Of a stretch of 64,000 nt of DNA, positions 7,930 through 19,314 are shown piece by piece (the first letter of the stretch is position 1; the number at the start of each line of letters is the position of its first letter). The position numbers were made by a program, and so were the translations under genes. The notes below the pieces were generated by a model. That model was not told where the DNA came from. It worked only from the letters and a program-made list of their open reading frames with translations, and searched no databases. Origin of the DNA: Pelotalea chapellei (GTDB lineage: Bacteria; Desulfobacterota; Desulfuromonadia; Geobacterales; Pseudopelobacteraceae); the NCBI RefSeq assembly GCF_018531195.1, contig NZ_JAHDYS010000012.1:1-64000 (forward strand). Direction: 5' to 3'.

Positions 7930-8020
7930 TGCTTATCTTAGCGTCTTTGCGGCTTTGCGTGAGAAGAGGTCTTTCAACTGCTCTCTCGCTCGCTTCGCTT
8001 AAGACGCCAAGTCGCGCTCG
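7930..8020. repeat. REP-like intergenic repeat, copy 1
   Basis: This stretch (CTTAGCGTCTTTGCGGCTTTG..., then CGCTCGCTTCGCTTAAGACG...) is closely similar to 30457-30545. The ends are partly complementary (CTTAGCGTCTTTGCG on the left and TTAAGACGC on the right), so it can fold into a long imperfect hairpin. Copy 1 lies between the RND pump gene and the DUF2892 gene. It resembles the dispersed REP-type elements found between genes in many genomes. Confidence 0.75.
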
Positions 8021-8030
8021 GGTACATGCA

Positions 8031-11000
8031 TTACGGCTCTCCCGGCGCCACTGCCATCTTTTGGTGGCGCTCCTTCCACGACTCCACCAGATAGTAGAGA
8101 ATTGGTATCGTGATCCTGGAAAGGGTAGTCGAGGCAATTTCTCCGCACATCATGGCCAGGGCCAGCCCCTGGAAGATCGGGTCAAACAGGATGACAAAAC
8201 TTCCCACTACAACGGCGGCTGCGGTCAGGAGCATGGGTCGGAAACGTACCGCCCCCGCGTCAATGATCGCCTGGTCCAGCGGCATCCCCTCCCGGCGCCG
8301 CAGCTCGGCGAAATCGATCAGAATAATCGAGTTACGTACAATGATTCCCGCCAGGGCGATGAAGCCGATCATGCTCGTGGCAGTGAAGAAAGCACCCATC
8401 AGGGCGTGACCTGGAAGGATGCCTATCAGAGTAAGCGGTATCGGCGCCATGATCACCAGCGGCGTGGTGAAATCCTTGAACCAGGCGACAACCAGGACAT
8501 AGATGAGGACCATCACCGCGGCAAAGGCCGCGCCGAGATCCCGAAACACCTCATAGGTGATGTGCCACTCGCCGTCCCACTTGATTCCGGGGCGCTCCTC
8601 GTTCCAAGGCTGGCTCGCTGCTCGCTGTTCGATATGATATCCGCCGGGGAGCACGATGTCGTCGATCTCCTTTTGCATCTTCAGTATGGCGTACACCGGG
8701 GCTTCGATAGCGCCGGCCACGTCGCCGGTGACGTAAACCACGCTCTTCATGTTCTTCCGGTAGAGCGATTTTTCCTCCACTCCGTTCACCACCCGCACCA
8801 GCTGGGAGAGTGGAACATTGCCCCGCGGTCCCGGAATGTAGAGTGAGGAGAGTGAGGAAAGATCGTTGCGCGCAGCTTCGGGAAGGCGCAGGTTGATCAG
8901 GACCGGTTCCTTCTCGCGTGGCACGTGCATGAGACCCGCGGGAGCGCCCCCCGCTGCCATCTGCAGCGTCTGCACAACTTCTGCGGCGTTAATGCCGGAA
9001 AGCCCCGCTTTTTCCCGGTCCACTTCCAGACGAAGGCTGGGCTGATCATCTTCCTGGTACCAGTCGGTATCGACCACCCCTTCAGTCTTCTTGAAAATCT
9101 GCTTAACCTTCTGCGCGATAGCGACTCTACTTTTCTGGTCCGGGCCATATACCTCGGCGACCAGGGTGGAAAGAACCGGCGGGCCGGGGGGTATCTCGGC
9201 AACCTTGAGCCTTGCGCCGTAACGGTCGGTGATTTGCTTGAGTGCCGGACGGATGCGGCGTGCGATATCGTGCGACTGCTCCTTGCGCGCATCCTTGGGA
9301 ACCAGGTTCACCTGGATCTCGGCGATGTTTGCTCCCTTGCGCAGGTAGTAGTGGCGCACCAGCCCGTTGAAATTAAAAGGAGAACTGATGCCGACGTAGC
9401 TTTGAAAATCAGTCACCTCCGGCACCTTGCGCAGCACGTCCCCAAGTTCAGCGACCAGCCGTGCGTTCTCCTCCAGGGTAGTTCCTTCGGGCGCATCCAC
9501 GATCAGCTGCAGCTCGCTCTTATTATCAAAAGGGAGCATCTTGACCGTGACCGCCTTAAAGTAGACCAGGGAGCAGGAGAGTAGAAGCATCAGCACCACC
9601 AGCGCCAGAAATGCATTACGTACCGGCTTTTTGTGCAGGAGTATGCCCATGACCCTGCGGTAAAAGCGAGTCACCACAGATTCTTCAGGCTCCGCGGCAG
9701 CGTCTCCGAAATGGGACTCCCCTTTCATGAAGCGGTAAGCGAAGTAGGGAGTGACAATAAAGGCGATCAAGAGCGAGAAGATCATCGCCAGGGAGGCGCC
9801 CACCGGTATGGGACGCATGTAGGGTCCCATCAGTCCCCCCACGAATCCCATCGGAAGAATACTGCCGATGACCGCAAAGGTCGCCAGTATGGTCGGGTTT
9901 CCGATCTCGTCCACAGCGCGAATCGCGGCCTCCAGCGGATTAAGGCGGGTTGTGGTGAAATAACGGTGGATGTTCTCCACCACCACGATCGCGTCGTCCA
10001 CCAGGATTCCGATGGAGAAGATCAGGGCGAACAGTGTGATCCGGTTCAAGGTGTAGCCGATTCTGTTGAAGATAAACATGGTCAGCGCAAGCGTTACCGG
10101 GATCGCTATGGCAGCAACCGCGCCGGCCCGCCACCCCATGAAGATTGCAATCAGCAGGGTGACGGAGATCGCGGCCAGGAACATATGGAACAGCAGCTCG
10201 TTGTTCTTCTCCTTGGCGGTCTCGCCGTAGTTCCTGGTCACCGTGACCTGCATCTCCGCCGGGATGATCTTTCCTTTCTGGAATTCAACCCGCTGCAAAA
10301 GGTCCTCGGCAACCCAGGTAGCGTTAGCCCCTTTGCGCTTGGCGACCGAGAGCGTCACTGCCGGATGGTCTCCCGGTCTGCCGGTGAGCCCCTTATGGGC
10401 CGCTGCCGGTCCAAGGCCGAAGAAGACGTAGTCGGCTGGCTCCTGGACCCCGTCGATGACTTGAGCCACCTCTTCCAGATAGATCGGGCGGGCACCCTTG
10501 ACGCCGACTACCAGGCGTTTTATCCCTTGCGGGTCATCGAGAAAGCTTCCTGCATAAAGGGTGTAGTCGCGGTTTCCCGAGGCAAAGGTGCCGGCTTGCC
10601 CGGATTGATTCCCCTTTTGCAGCGCACCCAGGACGGCAACCGGAGAGATGCCGGCATTGGCGAGCTTCCCGCTGTCCAGCCGCACCTTAAGCTCACGGGA
10701 GAGTCCACCTTTGATTTCCGTCTCCCCAACGTTGTCAGATTTCTTCAATTCACCCAGCAGTTCCTGCGCCACCCGGCGCAAGGCGTGGTGATCGTAGCGC
10801 TCAGACCAGAGGGTAACGGTAAGGATCGGAACGTCGTCAATCGATTTCGGGACCACGAGCGGCTCGCCCGATCCCGGTGGAAGCAGTTCGCGGCTGCTCA
10901 TCACCTTGTTGTAGAGCTTCACCAGCGACTCTTCCATGTTGCTTCCCACCAGGAAACGGACCGTCACGATTCCCATTCCGGGGCGGCTTGCGGAGTAAAC

Positions 11001-11255
11001 GTATTCCACTCCTTCTAGTTCCCAGATCTTTTTCTCGTATGGAGCCACCAGCCGCTCTTCCACCTCTTTGGGTGAAGAACCGGGCAGGGGAAGATAAATA
11101 TCCACCATCGGGACCACGATCTGGGGCTCCTCTTCACGCGGAGTGGCAAGCACCGAGAAAAGCCCGAGGAGCAGCGAAGCACCCACGATAAGGGGCGTGA
11201 GCTTCGAGTCTATGAAGGCACGGGCAATTCTCCCCGCAAGGCCAAGGCTAGTCAT
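8031..11255 (-). CDS. RND efflux pump, inner-membrane permease
   Basis: A 1074-residue AcrB/CusA-superfamily pump, close to the usual 1030-1080. It has the RND topology: TM1 near residue 25, a first periplasmic loop, a TM2-6 block from about 360, a second loop, and TM8-12 from about 880. TM4 carries [13 protein letters not shown], with the two Asp of the proton relay as in hydrophobe/multidrug (HAE) pumps, not the single Asp of copper/silver pumps. GGAGA precedes the ATG at 11255. It works with the adaptor and TolC-type protein encoded directly upstream. The substrate is not evident; the ArsR regulator suggests a metal or reactive thiol, while the relay motif suggests an organic compound. Confidence 0.93.
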   Translation of the reverse strand: MTSLGLAGRIARAFIDSKLTPLIVGASLLLGLFSVLATPREEEPQIVVPMVDIYLPLPGSSPKEVEERLVAPYEKKIWELEGVEYVYSASRPGMGIVTVRFLVGSNMEESLVKLYNKVMSSRELLPPGSGEPLVVPKSIDDVPILTVTLWSERYDHHALRRVAQELLGELKKSDNVGETEIKGGLSRELKVRLDSGKLANAGISPVAVLGALQKGNQSGQAGTFASGNRDYTLYAGSFLDDPQGIKRLVVGVKGARPIYLEEVAQVIDGVQEPADYVFFGLGPAAAHKGLTGRPGDHPAVTLSVAKRKGANATWVAEDLLQRVEFQKGKIIPAEMQVTVTRNYGETAKEKNNELLFHMFLAAISVTLLIAIFMGWRAGAVAAIAIPVTLALTMFIFNRIGYTLNRITLFALIFSIGILVDDAIVVVENIHRYFTTTRLNPLEAAIRAVDEIGNPTILATFAVIGSILPMGFVGGLMGPYMRPIPVGASLAMIFSLLIAFIVTPYFAYRFMKGESHFGDAAAEPEESVVTRFYRRVMGILLHKKPVRNAFLALVVLMLLLSCSLVYFKAVTVKMLPFDNKSELQLIVDAPEGTTLEENARLVAELGDVLRKVPEVTDFQSYVGISSPFNFNGLVRHYYLRKGANIAEIQVNLVPKDARKEQSHDIARRIRPALKQITDRYGARLKVAEIPPGPPVLSTLVAEVYGPDQKSRVAIAQKVKQIFKKTEGVVDTDWYQEDDQPSLRLEVDREKAGLSGINAAEVVQTLQMAAGGAPAGLMHVPREKEPVLINLRLPEAARNDLSSLSSLYIPGPRGNVPLSQLVRVVNGVEEKSLYRKNMKSVVYVTGDVAGAIEAPVYAILKMQKEIDDIVLPGGYHIEQRAASQPWNEERPGIKWDGEWHITYEVFRDLGAAFAAVMVLIYVLVVAWFKDFTTPLVIMAPIPLTLIGILPGHALMGAFFTATSMIGFIALAGIIVRNSIILIDFAELRRREGMPLDQAIIDAGAVRFRPMLLTAAAVVVGSFVILFDPIFQGLALAMMCGEIASTTLSRITIPILYYLVESWKERHQKMAVAPGEP

Positions 11256-11295
11256 GTGTCTCTCCAGATTGATCTGTGCGCCTGTGGGCACAGCA

Positions 11296-12408
11296 TCATT
11301 GATTCGTGCCGTATTCTACCCGGGCACCATCGCTTACCTTTTCCATCCCTGCCGTTACGATCCGCTCACCGGCACTAAGTCCGGAAAGAACCTCAATGCG
11401 GTCTCCCAGGCTCTTTCCCAGTTTCACCAGGCGCAGTCTGGCTATCCCGTCCCGGGAAACCACCCATACCGAGGTGAGCGCTCCGCGCTCCACGACTGCG
11501 GCAGTCGGGACAGCGACCCCTGGGCGCGCTCCGGTCTTGAAGAGTGCTTTGCCATAACTCCCGGAGCGTAACCCTCGAGCGGAAATATCGAGCTTCGCCA
11601 GAAAGGTTCGACTTCCAGGGTCAACCGTCGGCACGACCTCAGCGACTCTACCTCTTGTGGCCCCACCCTCCAATATCACCGCCACATTGTCGCCGACATG
11701 CACCTTACTCAAAAGTCCTTCAGGGGCTGCCACTTCGAGACGATACCCATCCTCCCCCTCGATTGTGACAAGCGGGGTTCCGGGAAATACAGTCTGGCCG
11801 GGGTCCACCTGCTTGGCCACTACGATCCCGGAGACCGGAGCCACTACCTTGCCATAACCTGCGATGGCGCCGGCTGCCTTGGCACTCTCCCCTGCCTGAT
11901 TCAGCCGTGCTTCGGCCCGTGCCACACCTTGCGCGGCTACCTCCTGCTCCATCTGACGCACTTCGAATTCCTGGCGCGTTACCGCCTGCTCGTTGTAAAG
12001 CTTTGAAAAGCGCTGGAAGGTTGCGTCGGCTAACTTTTTGCGGGATCTTGCCTCGTCCAAGCCGCGCTCTGCTTCCTGAACTCCGGAAAGCGCCCCGGCG
12101 GCTGCGGCCCCGCCCTCTGAAGCCTCAATGGTAACCAAAGGTTTCCCTCGAGAAACCCGATCCCCTTCCTTGACATAGACGCCTGTCACACTCCCGGAAA
12201 TCCGTGCAGAGACAATTGCGATATTCCTCGCCTTGATGCTTCCCACCGCCTCGACCTGCTCCGGGAGCGATTCCTGGGTGAGGACGCTCACCGTTGCCCC
12301 TTGAACCTGTGGTGCGGTATTCTTGGCAATCGACTGACTCTCCTTCTTGCCACAGCCGGGAGCTGTAATTATCAAAAGGGCGAAAAAAACCACCTTCAAC
12401 GTTCTCAT
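11296..12408 (-). CDS. RND efflux periplasmic adaptor (membrane fusion protein)
   Basis: A 370-residue lipoprotein adaptor: signal peptide with lipobox TAPGC (Cys19), an N-terminal beta strand and half lipoyl domain ([33 protein letters not shown]), an alpha-helical hairpin at about 100-165 rich in E, A, R and Q, the second lipoyl half ([20 protein letters not shown]), then beta-barrel and membrane-proximal domains. It links the inner-membrane pump with the TolC-type channel. It overlaps the upstream tolC-like gene by 4 bp (ATGA) and lies about 40 bp from the pump gene, so the three genes are translated together. Confidence 0.93.
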   Translation of the reverse strand: MRTLKVVFFALLIITAPGCGKKESQSIAKNTAPQVQGATVSVLTQESLPEQVEAVGSIKARNIAIVSARISGSVTGVYVKEGDRVSRGKPLVTIEASEGGAAAAGALSGVQEAERGLDEARSRKKLADATFQRFSKLYNEQAVTRQEFEVRQMEQEVAAQGVARAEARLNQAGESAKAAGAIAGYGKVVAPVSGIVVAKQVDPGQTVFPGTPLVTIEGEDGYRLEVAAPEGLLSKVHVGDNVAVILEGGATRGRVAEVVPTVDPGSRTFLAKLDISARGLRSGSYGKALFKTGARPGVAVPTAAVVERGALTSVWVVSRDGIARLRLVKLGKSLGDRIEVLSGLSAGERIVTAGMEKVSDGARVEYGTNQ

Positions 12409-13748
12409 CGCATCACCTCCTGCAGAAATTGACCGGTAGCATAATGAATCTGAGCGGTGGACCTCAGGTCATTGTTCTCCATTTCGACCATGTTTAATCT
12501 TGCCCTGTTGAGAGTTGACTCGGCATCCATCAGCTCCACCATGGTGCAAAGACCGTTGGCAAAACGCTTACCGACCAAACGCACCCCCTCTTGAGCAGCA
12601 TCCAGCGCCTGCCGCGCCGATGCCAGGCGAAGCTTGCTCTCTTGTCGGCGCAAAACGGCTTCATGCACCTGCAGCGCCACGTCTCTCCGCGCATTTTCAA
12701 AGCTTTCAGCAACGGCATCATGGGCAAATTCGGCTTTCCTTTTGTCGTGAGACCTGCGCTGGCCATCAAAGATCTCCCAGCGCAGGTTAATCCCGAGGCT
12801 CCAGGAATCGTTATCCCACCCCAGAGGAAGGTCGCGGTCGTTGATCTGGTAGGTTGCGCCGGCATACAGCGTGGGAAGGTAGGCGTTGTTGGCTTGCCGC
12901 ACCAAAAGCTCACCTTTTTCCAGTAATTTCCGGGCTGCCCTTAGCTCCGGCCGGTTCTTAAACGCAGTAGAAACCAGCGCATCTGAGGTCTGGGAAGGTT
13001 CCGCCAACCTCGGCTCTTCCGTGATATCAATACTTTCCCCCTGAGGGCCACCAATCACCTGATTCAACCTCAGCCGGGCTATGAGAAGATCATTGGCAGC
13101 CGTTACCAGTCGCTGTTCCGCCTCTGAAAGTTCGCTAGCCGACCTGAGTACATCGGATTTGAGACCCATGCCCTCGTTTTCCCGCACAGCCGCCAGGCGA
13201 CTATGCTCACGGGCATCCGCTACCGCATGCTCCGACATATCCCGGGCCGCCCGTGCGGTTCTAACCTCGAGGTAAGCGTTATAGACGCGAAAAGCGATGG
13301 TCTCCCTGTTAAATTCCAGTGAGGTCTCAGCAGCCTCGGCGTCCTTGGCGGCTAATTCAGCAACGGTGGCTATTTGCCGGTCCCAAAGCGGCTGTTCAAC
13401 GGCGAGTGCGCTTCTGAAATCGCCACGGGCGGAGGGGTGGTTCAGACGTTCTGCAGAAAAATCAGAGGATGGGTTGATGCGGGCCTCATCGAGCTTCATC
13501 ATAAAGACCCGGCTAGGCGTGTTGGAGAGGGAGACTCCACTTTCAAAATAGACACTTGGCCAATAGCGGCCATGACTGGCGGCGGCTCCTTGTCGCGCCG
13601 CTTCCTGTTCGTAGCGGGCGGCTTTTATCGAGTGGTTTCCGCTGAGCGCCCGATTGACAGCTTCGCGCAGGGAAATTGCTTCTGCACCAGCTATGGCAGG
13701 TGTTGCGGCAATAAGACACGCAAGCATTAGTAAAAGCGCTTTCTTCAC
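12405..13748 (-). CDS. TolC-family outer-membrane efflux channel
   Basis: A 447-residue outer membrane factor: signal peptide (MKKALLLMLACLIAATPAIA), then two tandem OEP repeats made of long helices (for example ISLREAVNRALSGNHSIKAA near residue 25 and RNRPELRAARKLLEKGE near 265) with interspersed beta strands (YWPSVYFESGVSLS; YLPTLYAGATYQI). It forms the trimeric exit duct of the RND system. It is first in the operon; the inverted repeats upstream at 13847-13898 probably control it. Confidence 0.92.
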   Translation of the reverse strand: MKKALLLMLACLIAATPAIAGAEAISLREAVNRALSGNHSIKAARYEQEAARQGAAASHGRYWPSVYFESGVSLSNTPSRVFMMKLDEARINPSSDFSAERLNHPSARGDFRSALAVEQPLWDRQIATVAELAAKDAEAAETSLEFNRETIAFRVYNAYLEVRTARAARDMSEHAVADAREHSRLAAVRENEGMGLKSDVLRSASELSEAEQRLVTAANDLLIARLRLNQVIGGPQGESIDITEEPRLAEPSQTSDALVSTAFKNRPELRAARKLLEKGELLVRQANNAYLPTLYAGATYQINDRDLPLGWDNDSWSLGINLRWEIFDGQRRSHDKRKAEFAHDAVAESFENARRDVALQVHEAVLRRQESKLRLASARQALDAAQEGVRLVGKRFANGLCTMVELMDAESTLNRARLNMVEMENNDLRSTAQIHYATGQFLQEVMR

Positions 13749-13846
13749 CTGGTCCCTCCTCTTTTCATAGATGCTGGCGGCATAAACGTAATTGTAAGAA
13801 CAATCCCGACTGTGACAACTTTAATTGGATTTTAATCATCTGAAAT

Positions 13847-13898
13847 GAATATATAAAATCTTATATATTCAAAACAGCATATAGTCAATACGCTATAT
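13847..13898. promoter_or_regulatory. Probable ArsR operator upstream of the RND operon
   Basis: A 10-bp perfect inverted repeat (GAATATATAA at 13847-13856 and TTATATATTC at 13861-13870, 4-nt spacer) is followed by a second, shorter one (ATATAG at 13879-13884 and CTATAT at 13893-13898). AT-rich dyads of this kind are typical operators of ArsR/SmtB repressors. The site lies about 100 bp upstream of the tolC-like start, while the operon's last gene is an ArsR regulator, so negative autoregulation is the simplest reading. Confidence 0.6.
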
Positions 13899-14345
13899 TT
13901 AAAAATTATGAGTGCGGAGTAAAATCAAGGTTTACAAGGAGAGGCGCTTTTACAGAAGTAAAATCAGGTGCTTTAGTGATAAAAGCATTGGGGCAAAAGG
14001 AAATCAATCTTTGCTGTTACACTGGGACCATGGCCACTTTCCGGTGATTTCCACTTCAAGGGTAAAACTGAGAAATGTCCTGATGATCACAATAGCTGCC
14101 AATATTCCGACACTCATAAAGGTCGGTTCGATAGCAACGGTTCGTATGAGCGCCAGTTCAACAAGTCATTGTAAATCCTCGTCGCATTCCCCAACAGAGA
14201 CAAGAACTGGAACCCAGACCTGGAACGCATCAATACAAGCCGATGGGCGCGGCAAGCACTAACCGCGTCCTTCGGATTGGTGACGGACGGTTATTAAACA
14301 GATCAGGCAGAAGGTAGGTTGCCGACCAATGACACAATCAATGTA
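13899..14345. other. Intergenic, possible decayed coding sequence
   Basis: About 450 bp upstream of the RND operon and downstream of the ppc-type gene. A plus-strand frame at about 14040-14171 reads FHFKGKTEKCPDDHNS and ends in a stop, but it has no start codon and I cannot name it. No functional gene is supported. Confidence 0.35.
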
Positions 14346-14618
14346 TTATTTTTTGTGACATTCATTACACTTGGTTGGTCCGGCTTTTCTTTCTTCATGA
14401 CATCCTTTGCATGTTTTGTGGGCGAAGTCTTTGCCGAAAACCTCGATCTTGCCCGGTTTTTTTTCATGACAAGGCATGCACGTTTTCAGCATTTCCTGAT
14501 GTTTTTTGTGATGGAACTCAACGTTGCCATTTTTTGCAGGCAAAACGATGACATCTTCGGCGAAAATGTTTCCGGCAGATAACATGACGACCGTGACTGT
14601 TGCGATGAGAATTTTCAT
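14346..14618 (-). CDS. Triheme periplasmic cytochrome c7 (PpcA-like)
   Basis: A 90-residue precursor: signal peptide of 20 residues (ending NIFA) and a mature protein of about 70 with three CxxCH sites (CMPCH, CKGCH, CNECH) and the distal His cluster EFHHKKHQ. Features such as VLPAKNGNVEF, KKPGKIEVFGKDFAH and GPTKCNECHKK match the PpcA-E family of Geobacter, which carries electrons across the periplasm from inner-membrane quinol oxidases to outer-membrane cytochromes. AAAGGAG lies 9 nt before the ATG at 14618. It stands alone. This is one of the strongest taxonomic markers in the window. Confidence 0.95.
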   Translation of the reverse strand: MKILIATVTVVMLSAGNIFAEDVIVLPAKNGNVEFHHKKHQEMLKTCMPCHEKKPGKIEVFGKDFAHKTCKGCHEERKAGPTKCNECHKK

Positions 14619-15103
14619 TTTCGATTTCTCCTTTATTTCAGCCCGACAAGTCTTTGCCATGCGGACCAGTTATTGTCGTAATTCGGATTACATTTACCTG
14701 GACCCATTCCCACTATTTGCCGAAAAACCTTTGTGATGGAGTCAGGGTTAAAAGAAAAAACATAAAGGGAACCAGTGGTAGTCTTGAGGATGATTTTAAA
14801 TACATTGGAGTCTCCTCTGGTCGACGCTGGAAATGAATTCAAGACAAAAGAATTATTTCCATTATATCCGAAACTTGGACAACTGCATGAATTTGACAAC
14901 TTTAAGGGGTTCAATAGTAAGAAAGGGATTTGATTCGACCAAGGCGGACAAAAAGGATTTTCTGAGTCATATAGTAGCTATGTGTAACGGTGGAATAAAG
15001 TGTAGGAAGGGTTCAAAAGGAAGAAAAATCGCTGTTGCATGTGAAAAAATGATGGTCAGCGATGACATGTGCGGCGGCCCATTTTTCTGGGGAGAGGCGT
15101 GGT
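14619..15103. other. Intergenic, no gene recognised
   Basis: About 480 bp upstream of the PpcA-like gene. Open frames on both strands here are short and show no family resemblance or ribosome site. It presumably contains the ppc promoter; no clear promoter motif was identified. Confidence 0.4.
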
Positions 15104-15994
15104 TTAATAATACTCTTCGCTGTACCCGGAAATCTCGTTGAACCACAGCGGGTCCCTGCGAGCATCGGCCAAGGCGGCTTCAGCAGTGTCGATCAGTCGC
15201 TGGCGATCCTTTGGATAGCTGCCCGCAAGATTCAGAAAGTTGGAAACATGGTTGGAGCGCAGAATGGTACGATGGGGCTCGAGTCTGTGCAGCATGGTCA
15301 CTGCTTCTTCCAGGATCTGACCCTGGGTGAGCGGCTTGATTGTCCGGAACCAGTCGTCGTTGTGGCGCTTGAACATGGTCAGCAGCGAGAAATATTCTGG
15401 GGATAAGGCGTTGATCCATTCGGCAGTGGCAATAGCATGCTCAGTGCTTCTGGTCTGTCCTGCAAGTCCAAGAATGGCTGTGATGGACAGCTTCATTCCT
15501 GCTTTTTGAGCTTTGCGGCAGAGGGTGAGCATCTCGTCCGGTTGATAGCCTTTATCGATAGCCCTGAGTGTCTCAGGATCCCCGCTTTCCAGTCCAAAAT
15601 ACAGAATGCGCAGCTTTTTATCCTGTAACACCACCAATTCCTCTTCACTCTTATTGGTGAGGCTGTTGGGAGAAGCATAGGCTCCGATTCGGTTGAGGCG
15701 CGGGAATGCGGCCGCCAGTGCATCCAGGATAACAATCAGTCCTTCTTGCGGGTAAACCAGCGCGTCACCGTCAGCAATAAACACTCTTTGAATGTATGGC
15801 CGGTACTGCAGCGGAAAGGAATTGATTTCGGCAACCAGCTCATGCACCGGGCGGATTCGGAACCTTTTCATTTTGTACATGCCGCAGAATTTGCAACTGT
15901 TCTGAGAACATCCGATGGTTGCCTGCAGTATCAGGCTGCGAGCCTCAGAGGGGGGGCGAAACAGTGGTTCTTCGTAGTGGAGATATCTATGCAT
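15104..15994 (-). CDS. Radical SAM protein
   Basis: A 296-residue radical SAM enzyme. The cluster motif is CSQNSCKFC (Cx4Cx2C rather than the standard Cx3Cx2C) near residue 28. It continues with VFIADGDAL, then LNRIGAYASPNSL and RILYFGLESGDPETL, which fit the Elp3/HemN-like branch and the GxxE SAM site. The C-terminal third lacks another cofactor domain. The Cx4Cx2C spacing occurs in a group of Elp3-like proteins of unknown substrate. The start is uncertain: ATG at 15994 with GAGA upstream, or TTG at 16009. It lies just downstream of the hybrid kinase gene on the same strand (25 bp), so it may be cotranscribed. Reaction unknown. Confidence 0.85.
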   Translation of the reverse strand: MHRYLHYEEPLFRPPSEARSLILQATIGCSQNSCKFCGMYKMKRFRIRPVHELVAEINSFPLQYRPYIQRVFIADGDALVYPQEGLIVILDALAAAFPRLNRIGAYASPNSLTNKSEEELVVLQDKKLRILYFGLESGDPETLRAIDKGYQPDEMLTLCRKAQKAGMKLSITAILGLAGQTRSTEHAIATAEWINALSPEYFSLLTMFKRHNDDWFRTIKPLTQGQILEEAVTMLHRLEPHRTILRSNHVSNFLNLAGSYPKDRQRLIDTAEAALADARRDPLWFNEISGYSEEYY

Positions 15995-16018
15995 GACGGT
16001 GTCTCTCAACGTAGATTT

Positions 16019-19000
16019 CTAGGAATCCAGCATTTCCCTGACCTTCTTCAATAGATCGACAGGGAGGACCGGCTTCATGATCAGATCTATCCCTTCTTCA
16101 TGCACCCCCCGATCCTGAATGAACTCGGCGGTGTAGCCGCTTGCATACAGCACCTTTACGCCGGGATGCAAACGGCTGATCTCGTCGTAGGCTTCCTTGC
16201 CGTTTTTCTTGGGCATGATCATATCCATCAGGATCAGGTTGATGCCGTTGGGATTCGCAATAAATTTATCGATCGCTTCTTGTCCATTTGCGGCCTCTAT
16301 CACCTTGTACCCATGAGAGGTTAGCACGGAAACGACGAGCTGCCGTACGGCGGCATCATCTTCTGCCACCAGAATCGTCTCCGACCCCTTTCGAGGCGAG
16401 AGTTGCACCGACTGCTCCCCCTGCATTTCCTGTACTGTTTCCACAATCGGAAAATAAATTCTGAAGGTGGTGCCAAGGCCCGGTTCACTGGAGACATCCA
16501 TAAAACCATTATGCTGCTTTACTATGCCATAGACGATGGCCATTCCAAGACCGGTTCCCTTCCCGACTCCCTTGGTTGTGAAAAAAGGTTCGAATATCTT
16601 CAGCCGGGTTTCTTCATTCATCCCGATACCGGTATCGGTCAGTGTTATGCAGGCATAACGACCATCATGCATGTCTTCATTTTCAGACTGGGCTGCTACC
16701 TCTTGCAGGCTTGTCTCTATGGTCAACGCTCCACCTTTAGGCATGGCATCGCGAGCATTGGTGGCAAGGTTGATCAGGATCTGTTCGATCTGCCCCTTGT
16801 CAACCCGAACCGGTAGATCTGCTTCATTCAGAATAGCCTTGAACTGTATATCCTCACCGATGATCCTGACGAGGAAGCTTTGTACATGCCGGACGATGTC
16901 ATTAAGGTTAACAACCTTTGGATCCATTATCTGTTTGCGGCTGAAGGCCAGCAGGCCCTTGGTCAACTGGGCTGCTTTCTCCGAGGAAGCTAGGATTTGC
17001 TCTGCAGCTTGTCTGGTCGAGTCTTTGGCAGGCAAGTTCTTCAGCAGCAGGCTGCTGTATCCCATGATTACCTGCAGAATATTGTTGAAGTCATGGGCAA
17101 CCCCACCGGCCAGTTGTCCCACAGCCTCCATTTTTTGGGATTGGCGCAGCTGTTCCTCCAGGTGGCGGTGTGTCTCTTCAGCTTGCTTCCGCTCCGAGAT
17201 ATGTTGGGCCTGATTGACATTCTGCATGGCCATTTTGGACAGCTGTCCGGCAATCTGGAAAAGGGCGGAACACACATTCTCGAATTGCTCTCTGGGCATG
17301 CGGGTGACCTGCAAGAGCCCTTTTTGGTATTCTTCCTCATCAACCCCAATCTCCCGTGCATAGGCCATCATGGCGCTCATGTCGGTTGATTCATCCAGGA
17401 CTTGGCCCACCAGCCAATTGGCAATGTGTTGTCCGCCGACATGTATTGCGGCGCTACCGTCCATCAGCCCACCGCTGAAACAGGGTTGAAAAGCCGGCCC
17501 GTCCTGGTTCATCCTGCCCAGCATGGCATCTGATCGATGGCAATTGGCAAGTCCCTTTTCCGTCTTGCGAATGATGTTGCACAGATGGCAAAAATTGCTC
17601 GGCTCGGTAATGGGTTTCCCATTGGTATCTGTGATCAATGAGGCAACCCCGGTTGCCAGTGCGAATGCGTCCTGAATCTTCTGTATTTCCTCCAGATCGA
17701 AGAGATCATTAAAATGTATCGGTCCGCTTCTATCAACAGGATTGGTTAAAAAATCCAGCCGCTGTTCCAGAATCTTTTCCAGGCGTTTTTTCTCAGTGAT
17801 ATCCCGGGAGACACCGAATAGCCCGATTGTCTGTCCCTGATTGTCGTGAATGGGGCCTTTGGTTGCCTGGTAGATACGCTTGCCATCGACTGTGGTGAGT
17901 TCTTCTTCCTGGGTTACGGGACCCTCAAGTCCCATGATCTTCAGGTCAGATGCCAGCAGGACTTCACCCTCGGCAGGCGGAAAAAAGGCAGTATCATCCT
18001 TGCCGATGATCGCCTCGGCCGGAAGATTGAAAATTCGCTGGACTTCATTATTTACAAGAAGGTAGCGGCATGATGAATCCTTGGCGAAAATGGCATCAGT
18101 GGTACCGTTGATTACATTGGATATCAAATTTTTCTGGTAATCGAGCTCCTGAATGGTTTTTGAAAGGTCGGCGGTGCGTTGTACTACCGTGCGTTTTAAC
18201 ATCCACAACCAGAGGAAAAGTCCTGCAATGACTGCAAGAGCCAGGCAGATGCCAATCCCCACATGACGCAGCAGGCTTGGGGTCAGAAGCGGTACGCCAT
18301 ACCAGCGCTTTTCAATTGCATCATAATCGGCCTGTGGAATTGCATTGAAGCCTTTTTCAAGGGTTTCAAGCAGCGCAAGATCGCCTTTGTGTACTGCCCG
18401 GTGAAACTGGCCGGTGTAGAAGGGATCGGTCTCCCGAAACTGGTCGTAGATTTCAAACTTGTAGAGAAAGTAGTGTGCCGGTACTTTCTCCATCGTAAAA
18501 ACATTGATCTTATGGTCGCGAGCTGCTGCAATGATCGCCTCATAGCTATTAAACTCAATCAGGTTGTTGATGCCTCTGGATTTGAGGATACCGATTGCAT
18601 GGCTTCCCGCCTTGACTCCCACGATAAAATCTTTCGCGTCCTTGATATCGCTGATACCCGAAATGTCGGAACGGAAGTACAGCGACACATCGAGATTTAC
18701 GTAGGGCTTGGTGAAGTCGTAGATTTGTTCGCGTTGTTCATTGCGAAAGATTGTATCGATTACATCAAACTCTCCGGCTTTCATGCGCTGCTGGGCCTCG
18801 GCCCAGTCCATGGCTGAAAGCGAGACATGGATGCCGCTCTTCTGCTCCCACAGCCGCCACAGATCAGGCAGTATCCCTTTGAGACGACCCTCTGAATCCT
18901 TGAAACTGTAAGGGGGGTAGTTGTCGTCCATGACAACACGGATAGTGCGATTTGGCAGATCAACGGCATCAGCGTGAGGTTGCAGCACGGTAACGTCAAG

Positions 19001-19087
19001 CGCCAGTGTCAGTACCAGCAGGAGTGTGGCACACCAGGACCACATCGTTCTATGTCTGAGACGTATGAGCAAATACCGGGAAGTCAA
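16019..19087 (-). CDS. Hybrid sensor histidine kinase with substrate-binding, PAS, PocR and receiver domains
   Basis: A large sensor of about 1022 residues. In order: an N-terminal membrane anchor, a periplasmic solute-binding (PBPb) domain ([16 protein letters not shown] onward), a TM segment ([19 protein letters not shown]), a PAS domain, a PocR-type domain with the Cys cluster [11 protein letters not shown] and CHRSDAM, a HisKA motif ([14 protein letters not shown]), an ATPase domain ([27 protein letters not shown]) and a C-terminal receiver ([24 protein letters not shown]). It presumably binds an amino acid-like ligand outside and a redox or small ligand in the PocR domain. The start is uncertain: TTG at 19087 has AAGGA upstream; ATG at 19045 is the alternative. 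Confidence 0.9.
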   Translation of the reverse strand: MTSRYLLIRLRHRTMWSWCATLLLVLTLALDVTVLQPHADAVDLPNRTIRVVMDDNYPPYSFKDSEGRLKGILPDLWRLWEQKSGIHVSLSAMDWAEAQQRMKAGEFDVIDTIFRNEQREQIYDFTKPYVNLDVSLYFRSDISGISDIKDAKDFIVGVKAGSHAIGILKSRGINNLIEFNSYEAIIAAARDHKINVFTMEKVPAHYFLYKFEIYDQFRETDPFYTGQFHRAVHKGDLALLETLEKGFNAIPQADYDAIEKRWYGVPLLTPSLLRHVGIGICLALAVIAGLFLWLWMLKRTVVQRTADLSKTIQELDYQKNLISNVINGTTDAIFAKDSSCRYLLVNNEVQRIFNLPAEAIIGKDDTAFFPPAEGEVLLASDLKIMGLEGPVTQEEELTTVDGKRIYQATKGPIHDNQGQTIGLFGVSRDITEKKRLEKILEQRLDFLTNPVDRSGPIHFNDLFDLEEIQKIQDAFALATGVASLITDTNGKPITEPSNFCHLCNIIRKTEKGLANCHRSDAMLGRMNQDGPAFQPCFSGGLMDGSAAIHVGGQHIANWLVGQVLDESTDMSAMMAYAREIGVDEEEYQKGLLQVTRMPREQFENVCSALFQIAGQLSKMAMQNVNQAQHISERKQAEETHRHLEEQLRQSQKMEAVGQLAGGVAHDFNNILQVIMGYSSLLLKNLPAKDSTRQAAEQILASSEKAAQLTKGLLAFSRKQIMDPKVVNLNDIVRHVQSFLVRIIGEDIQFKAILNEADLPVRVDKGQIEQILINLATNARDAMPKGGALTIETSLQEVAAQSENEDMHDGRYACITLTDTGIGMNEETRLKIFEPFFTTKGVGKGTGLGMAIVYGIVKQHNGFMDVSSEPGLGTTFRIYFPIVETVQEMQGEQSVQLSPRKGSETILVAEDDAAVRQLVVSVLTSHGYKVIEAANGQEAIDKFIANPNGINLILMDMIMPKKNGKEAYDEISRLHPGVKVLYASGYTAEFIQDRGVHEEGIDLIMKPVLPVDLLKKVREMLDS

Positions 19088-19314
19088 AGCCAATCCTTCT
19101 AATTCTGGGGCTAATGAGAAATATGTCCCTGATACCATGAACCGGGCTAAATTCAAACCTAATCTTTTTGGAATTCAGGACAGATTTCCCTCGAAGACCA
19201 GCTACTTCCGTTGAAACAGCAATCAGATTTTGTCGCGAGAGGTGGAATAAATCAGCTGCCCAAATTTGATAATGCGCTGAGGGAAAGACAAACGGCGAAT
19301 CGGCACCATCTGGG

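Noticed and set aside
9633-11018. 461-residue open frame on plus inside the RND pump gene
   Set aside because: It is antisense to a well-supported pump gene, has no ribosome site and shows low-complexity His/Arg/Gln-rich composition typical of a shadow frame in a high-GC gene.
13912-14262. 116-residue open frame on plus upstream of the ppc-type gene
   Set aside because: Composition is unlike a protein, no ribosome site is visible, and another frame in the same stretch looks more protein-like but lacks a start. At most a decayed remnant.
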